Shown piece after piece: positions 6,127-7,467 of a stretch of DNA of 7,467 nt (position 1 is its first letter; the number at the start of each line of letters is the position of its first letter). Under the pieces are notes generated by a model. The model saw only the letters and a list, made by a program, of their open reading frames with translations. It searched no databases and was not told the origin of the DNA. The position numbers and the translations under genes were made by a program. The stretch is taken from contig JAAYZY010000607.1 of assembly GCA_012514615.1 (NCBI GenBank), positions 1 to 7,467 on the forward strand, given 5' to 3'. Origin of the DNA: Chloroflexota bacterium. GTDB lineage: Bacteria; Chloroflexota; Anaerolineae; DTPP01.

Positions 6127-6777
6127 TCACACGCGCGCCGTGGTATGGCGCAGCGAAAGCAGATCGGGACGCGCCGTCTGCAGGAGCGACAGCGCCGCTA
6201 CCGTGATGATCCCCTCGCCGATGCCGATGAGCATATGCACAAGACCCATGGCTGGCAGCACCACGGCCCAGGGCGATGTGCCGGAAAGGGCTAGCTCCGC
6301 GGCGGCCATCAAGGAAGCCACTACCACCGAAAGCCAGGCCGCGACGAAGGCGCTGACCAGGGCGGCCCACCGCCGTTTCCCCAGCAGCCGCCTCAGCCCG
6401 ACATAAACGAGCCAACCTACCCACACGCCCACCACTGCCATGTTGAAGACGTTGGCCCCAAGGGCCAGCAGCCCGCCATCCTGAAAGATCAGAGCCTGGA
6501 CCGCCAGTACAGCCGTCACTACTAGCATGCCGGCCCACGGCCCCAACAGGATGGCGGCCAGCGCCCCGCCCAGCAGGTGCCCAGATGTGCCGCCAGCCAC
6601 GGTGAAGTTTAGCATCTGAGCAGCAAAGATGAAGGCGGCGGTCATGCCCATCAAGGGCATGCGTCGCTCGTCCATCTCCTGGCGCACTCGAGTGGACGCG
6701 TACCCCACGGCGCCTGCAGACGCTACCCAGGTTACCGCAGCAGTGCCTGTGCTGATGAAGCCATCGGGAATGTGCAT
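6127..6777 (-). CDS. cbiM: Cobalt/nickel ECF transporter substrate-binding membrane subunit CbiM
   Basis: S component that binds the metal ion and carries it through the membrane. The 216-residue protein begins MHIPDGFIS, the strictly conserved start whose amino terminus and His2 bind metal. His67 in GTSGHLLGG matches the third ligand known from nickel-bound NikM (Met1, His2, His67). Further family features are QMLNFTVAGGTSGHLLGGA, a FQDGGLLALGANVFNMAVVG loop (about 98-117) and the HMLIGIGEGIIT helix (about 181-192). Membrane segments fill most of the length. AGGAGG lies seven bases before the ATG. Since the first residues form the metal site, this start is certain. It is first in the operon, about 45 bases from the predicted transcription start. 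Confidence 0.95.
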   Translation of the reverse strand: MHIPDGFISTGTAAVTWVASAGAVGYASTRVRQEMDERRMPLMGMTAAFIFAAQMLNFTVAGGTSGHLLGGALAAILLGPWAGMLVVTAVLAVQALIFQDGGLLALGANVFNMAVVGVWVGWLVYVGLRRLLGKRRWAALVSAFVAAWLSVVVASLMAAAELALSGTSPWAVVLPAMGLVHMLIGIGEGIITVAALSLLQTARPDLLSLRHTTARV

Positions 6778-6814
6778 CTCCTTCCCTCCTCATTGATGTG
6801 TGCCGCGCCGATTA

Positions 6815-6830
6815 CTGCAATCAGTTGCAA
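6815..6830 (-). promoter_or_regulatory. Candidate metal-regulator operator of the cbi operon
   Basis: TGCAA-TCAG-TTGCA (6816-6829) is a perfect inverted repeat directly downstream of the -10 box and over the expected start site. The same bases also form a 10-bp-spaced direct repeat TGCAAT (6816-6821 and 6826-6831). From memory, the Fur-family nickel regulator Nur of Streptomyces uses TTGCAA half-sites with a five-base spacer; here the spacer is four, so the match is suggestive only. Confidence 0.55.
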
Positions 6831-6857
6831 TTATAGCAGGGCCTGAGGGAGTGTCAA
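6830..6857 (-). promoter_or_regulatory. Promoter of the cbi metal-importer operon
   Basis: The minus strand shows perfect TTGACA (6857-6852) and perfect TATAAT (6835-6830) with a 16-base spacer. The leader to cbiM is only about 45 bases, too short for a cobalamin or nickel/cobalt riboswitch. Confidence 0.88.
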
Positions 6858-6860
6858 GTC

Positions 6861-7084
6861 TGAGCGCCGGGTAGGGCACTTGCACGGGGGGCATCGTCCC
6901 CCCTTGTGGGTGGACACACCGGAAGCTGTGGGACGCAGGGACCACCGATGCCCTGCCCTAGGATCAGTTGTGGGGATCCTGGATGCCGACACGGTCCTCT
7001 GGGATCGCCCCAGGCGCGGAGCCGGCCCGCCGGCCCATGTCGGGGGCGTTTCTTCGCTTTGCTGAGTATGGCCGGCGGGCGCGA
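6861..7084. other. Gene-free, hairpin-rich region; possible structured RNA
   Basis: No convincing protein gene is present: the longest frame (6880-7065, plus) lacks a ribosome site and resembles nothing. The plus strand can fold a nested structure: TAGGGCA/TGCCCTA (6872-6878 with 6954-6960), GGGCATCG/CGATGCCC (6889-6896 with 6946-6953), GTGG/CCAC (6910-6913 with 6942-6945), and a tip CACA-CC-GGAA-GC-TGTG (6915-6930) with a GGAA tetraloop. Two hairpins follow (AGGATC/GATCCT at 6960-6980 and CTGGG/CCCAG at 6999-7013). No clear promoter was seen. GC-rich DNA folds easily, so this may be chance. Confidence 0.35.
7025..7080. repeat. Perfect 11-bp inverted repeat with 34-base loop
   Basis: GCCCGCCGGCC (7025-7035) and GGCCGGCGGGC (7070-7080) are exact complements. 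The loop contains an unusually T-rich patch (GTTTCTTCGCTTTGCTG) for this DNA. The left arm can instead fold on itself (GCCGGC-CC-GCCGGC, 7021-7034). It stands four bases from the terminator hairpin, in tandem with it. Confidence 0.6.
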
Positions 7085-7113
7085 AGACGGCAGGGCCGAG
7101 CGCCCTGCCGTCT
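7085..7113 (-). terminator. Terminator-like hairpin after methylmalonyl-CoA epimerase
   Basis: AGACGGCAGGGC (7085-7096) and GCCCTGCCGTCT (7102-7113) form a perfect 12-bp stem with a five-base loop, 29 bases beyond the epimerase stop. The tail in the minus direction is only TTCGCG, and in the plus direction CTTGGGTC, so a T-run is nearly absent. It could end transcripts from either side or protect the 3' end. Confidence 0.65.
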
Positions 7114-7142
7114 CTTGGGTCTGTCGGTGGCTGGCCGGGAGG

Positions 7143-7467
7143 CTAGCCTTGGTGCGCCGGGTCCCGTTGCAGCAGCTCGATGAGGACGCCGTGCATCCCC
7201 TTGGGGTGCAGGAAGGCCACCAGACCTTCGGCGCCTGGTCGCGGCGTCTCGTCGATGAGGGGGACGCCCTTGGCCTTGAGCTGCTCCAGGGCGGCGTGGA
7301 TGTCATCCACTTCCATGCAGACGTGGTGCAGACCTTGGCCTCGTTTCTCCAGGGTCTTCAGCAGGCTGGCGTTGCCCTCCATCGGCTGTACGAACTCCAC
7401 CTGCGACTCACCCACGGGGAAGAAGGCCACCCGAACGCCCCGCTCAGGCAACTCGCAGAGGTCGGAC
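7143..7467 (-). CDS. mce: Methylmalonyl-CoA epimerase (VOC superfamily), start outside window
   Basis: Interconverts the (S)- and (R)-methylmalonyl-CoA epimers, linking propionyl-CoA carboxylation to the B12-dependent mutase. The visible 107 residues are the C-terminal two thirds. LPERGVRVAFFPVGESQVEF is the typical middle of the family, followed by KRGQGLHHVCMEVDD, GVPLIDETPRPG and AFLHPKGMHGVLIELLQ. His47 in GLHH and Glu97 in LIEL fit metal ligands of the Propionibacterium enzyme (His91 and Glu141, the same 50-residue spacing), with Gln22 a probable third. The N-terminal HHIGI-type ligand and true start lie beyond the right edge; the TTG near 7451 is an internal Leu codon, not a start. Mutase or carboxylase genes may be next door but are not visible. 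Confidence 0.93.
   Translation of the reverse strand, partial: SDLCELPERGVRVAFFPVGESQVEFVQPMEGNASLLKTLEKRGQGLHHVCMEVDDIHAALEQLKAKGVPLIDETPRPGAEGLVAFLHPKGMHGVLIELLQRDPAHQG

Noticed and set aside
5924..6793. 289-codon minus-strand frame over cbiM
   Set aside because: Out of frame with CbiM, which has all its ligands and motifs; the frame's product is Gly/Arg/His-rich with no recognisable motif.
6778..6860. Cobalamin riboswitch before cbiM
   Set aside because: The leader is about 45 bases and lacks the B12-box core; the element needs roughly 200 bases.
6872..6960. Signal recognition particle RNA
   Set aside because: The GGAA tip fits, but the conserved AGCAG-type 3' strand and matching 5' internal loop are absent.
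6880..7065. 61-residue open frame on the plus strand
   Set aside because: No ribosome site, Pro/Arg/Gly-rich composition typical of chance frames in GC-rich DNA, and it coincides with the hairpin-rich stretch.
1..7467. CRISPR array, transposon, phage or defence genes
   Set aside because: No regularly spaced repeats, terminal inverted repeats, transposase, integrase or defence motifs were seen on either strand.

Overview
The window is GC-rich and gene-dense, and every protein gene lies on the minus strand; only a tRNA-Arg gene is on the plus strand. The style suggests a GC-rich bacterium of the Chloroflexota type: a solute-binding lipoprotein with a Pro/Thr linker, GTG starts, strong GGAGG ribosome sites, near-consensus sigma70 promoters and a methylmalonyl-CoA epimerase. 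This placement is an inference from gene style only.

Layout, left to right. 1-956: 5' part of a lipoprotein solute-binding protein (ABC sugar-type importer), running off the left edge. 957-1240: divergent promoters, tRNA-Arg(CCG) with a consensus promoter, and a hairpin terminator between the tRNA and the convergent operon. 1258-3902: a four-gene overlapping operon, in transcription order a six-helix membrane protein of unknown function, a small winged-helix regulator, an ABC-2 type ATPase and an ABC-2 permease. Its promoter (TTGACA-17-TATACT) is followed directly by a perfect 12-bp inverted repeat across the predicted start of transcription, a good candidate operator for the operon's own regulator. 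4141-6777: an energy-coupling-factor nickel/cobalt importer operon, in transcription order cbiM, a short PDGLE/CbiN-like gene, cbiQ and cbiO. It has a near-consensus promoter with a TGCAA-4-TTGCA palindrome just after the -10 box. There is no room for a cobalamin riboswitch, so a metal-sensing repressor is the likelier control. 6861-7113: no convincing gene but an unusual density of inverted repeats, including a nested stem capped by a GGAA tetraloop, a possible structured RNA. 7143-7467: C-terminal part of methylmalonyl-CoA epimerase, running off the right edge.

The importer operon and the epimerase have a loose link: methylmalonyl-CoA metabolism uses the cobalt cofactor B12, and the importer brings in cobalt or nickel. 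The exporter operon appears self-contained: sensor/regulator, membrane partner and ABC pump from one promoter. No defence system, CRISPR array, transposon or phage gene was seen.
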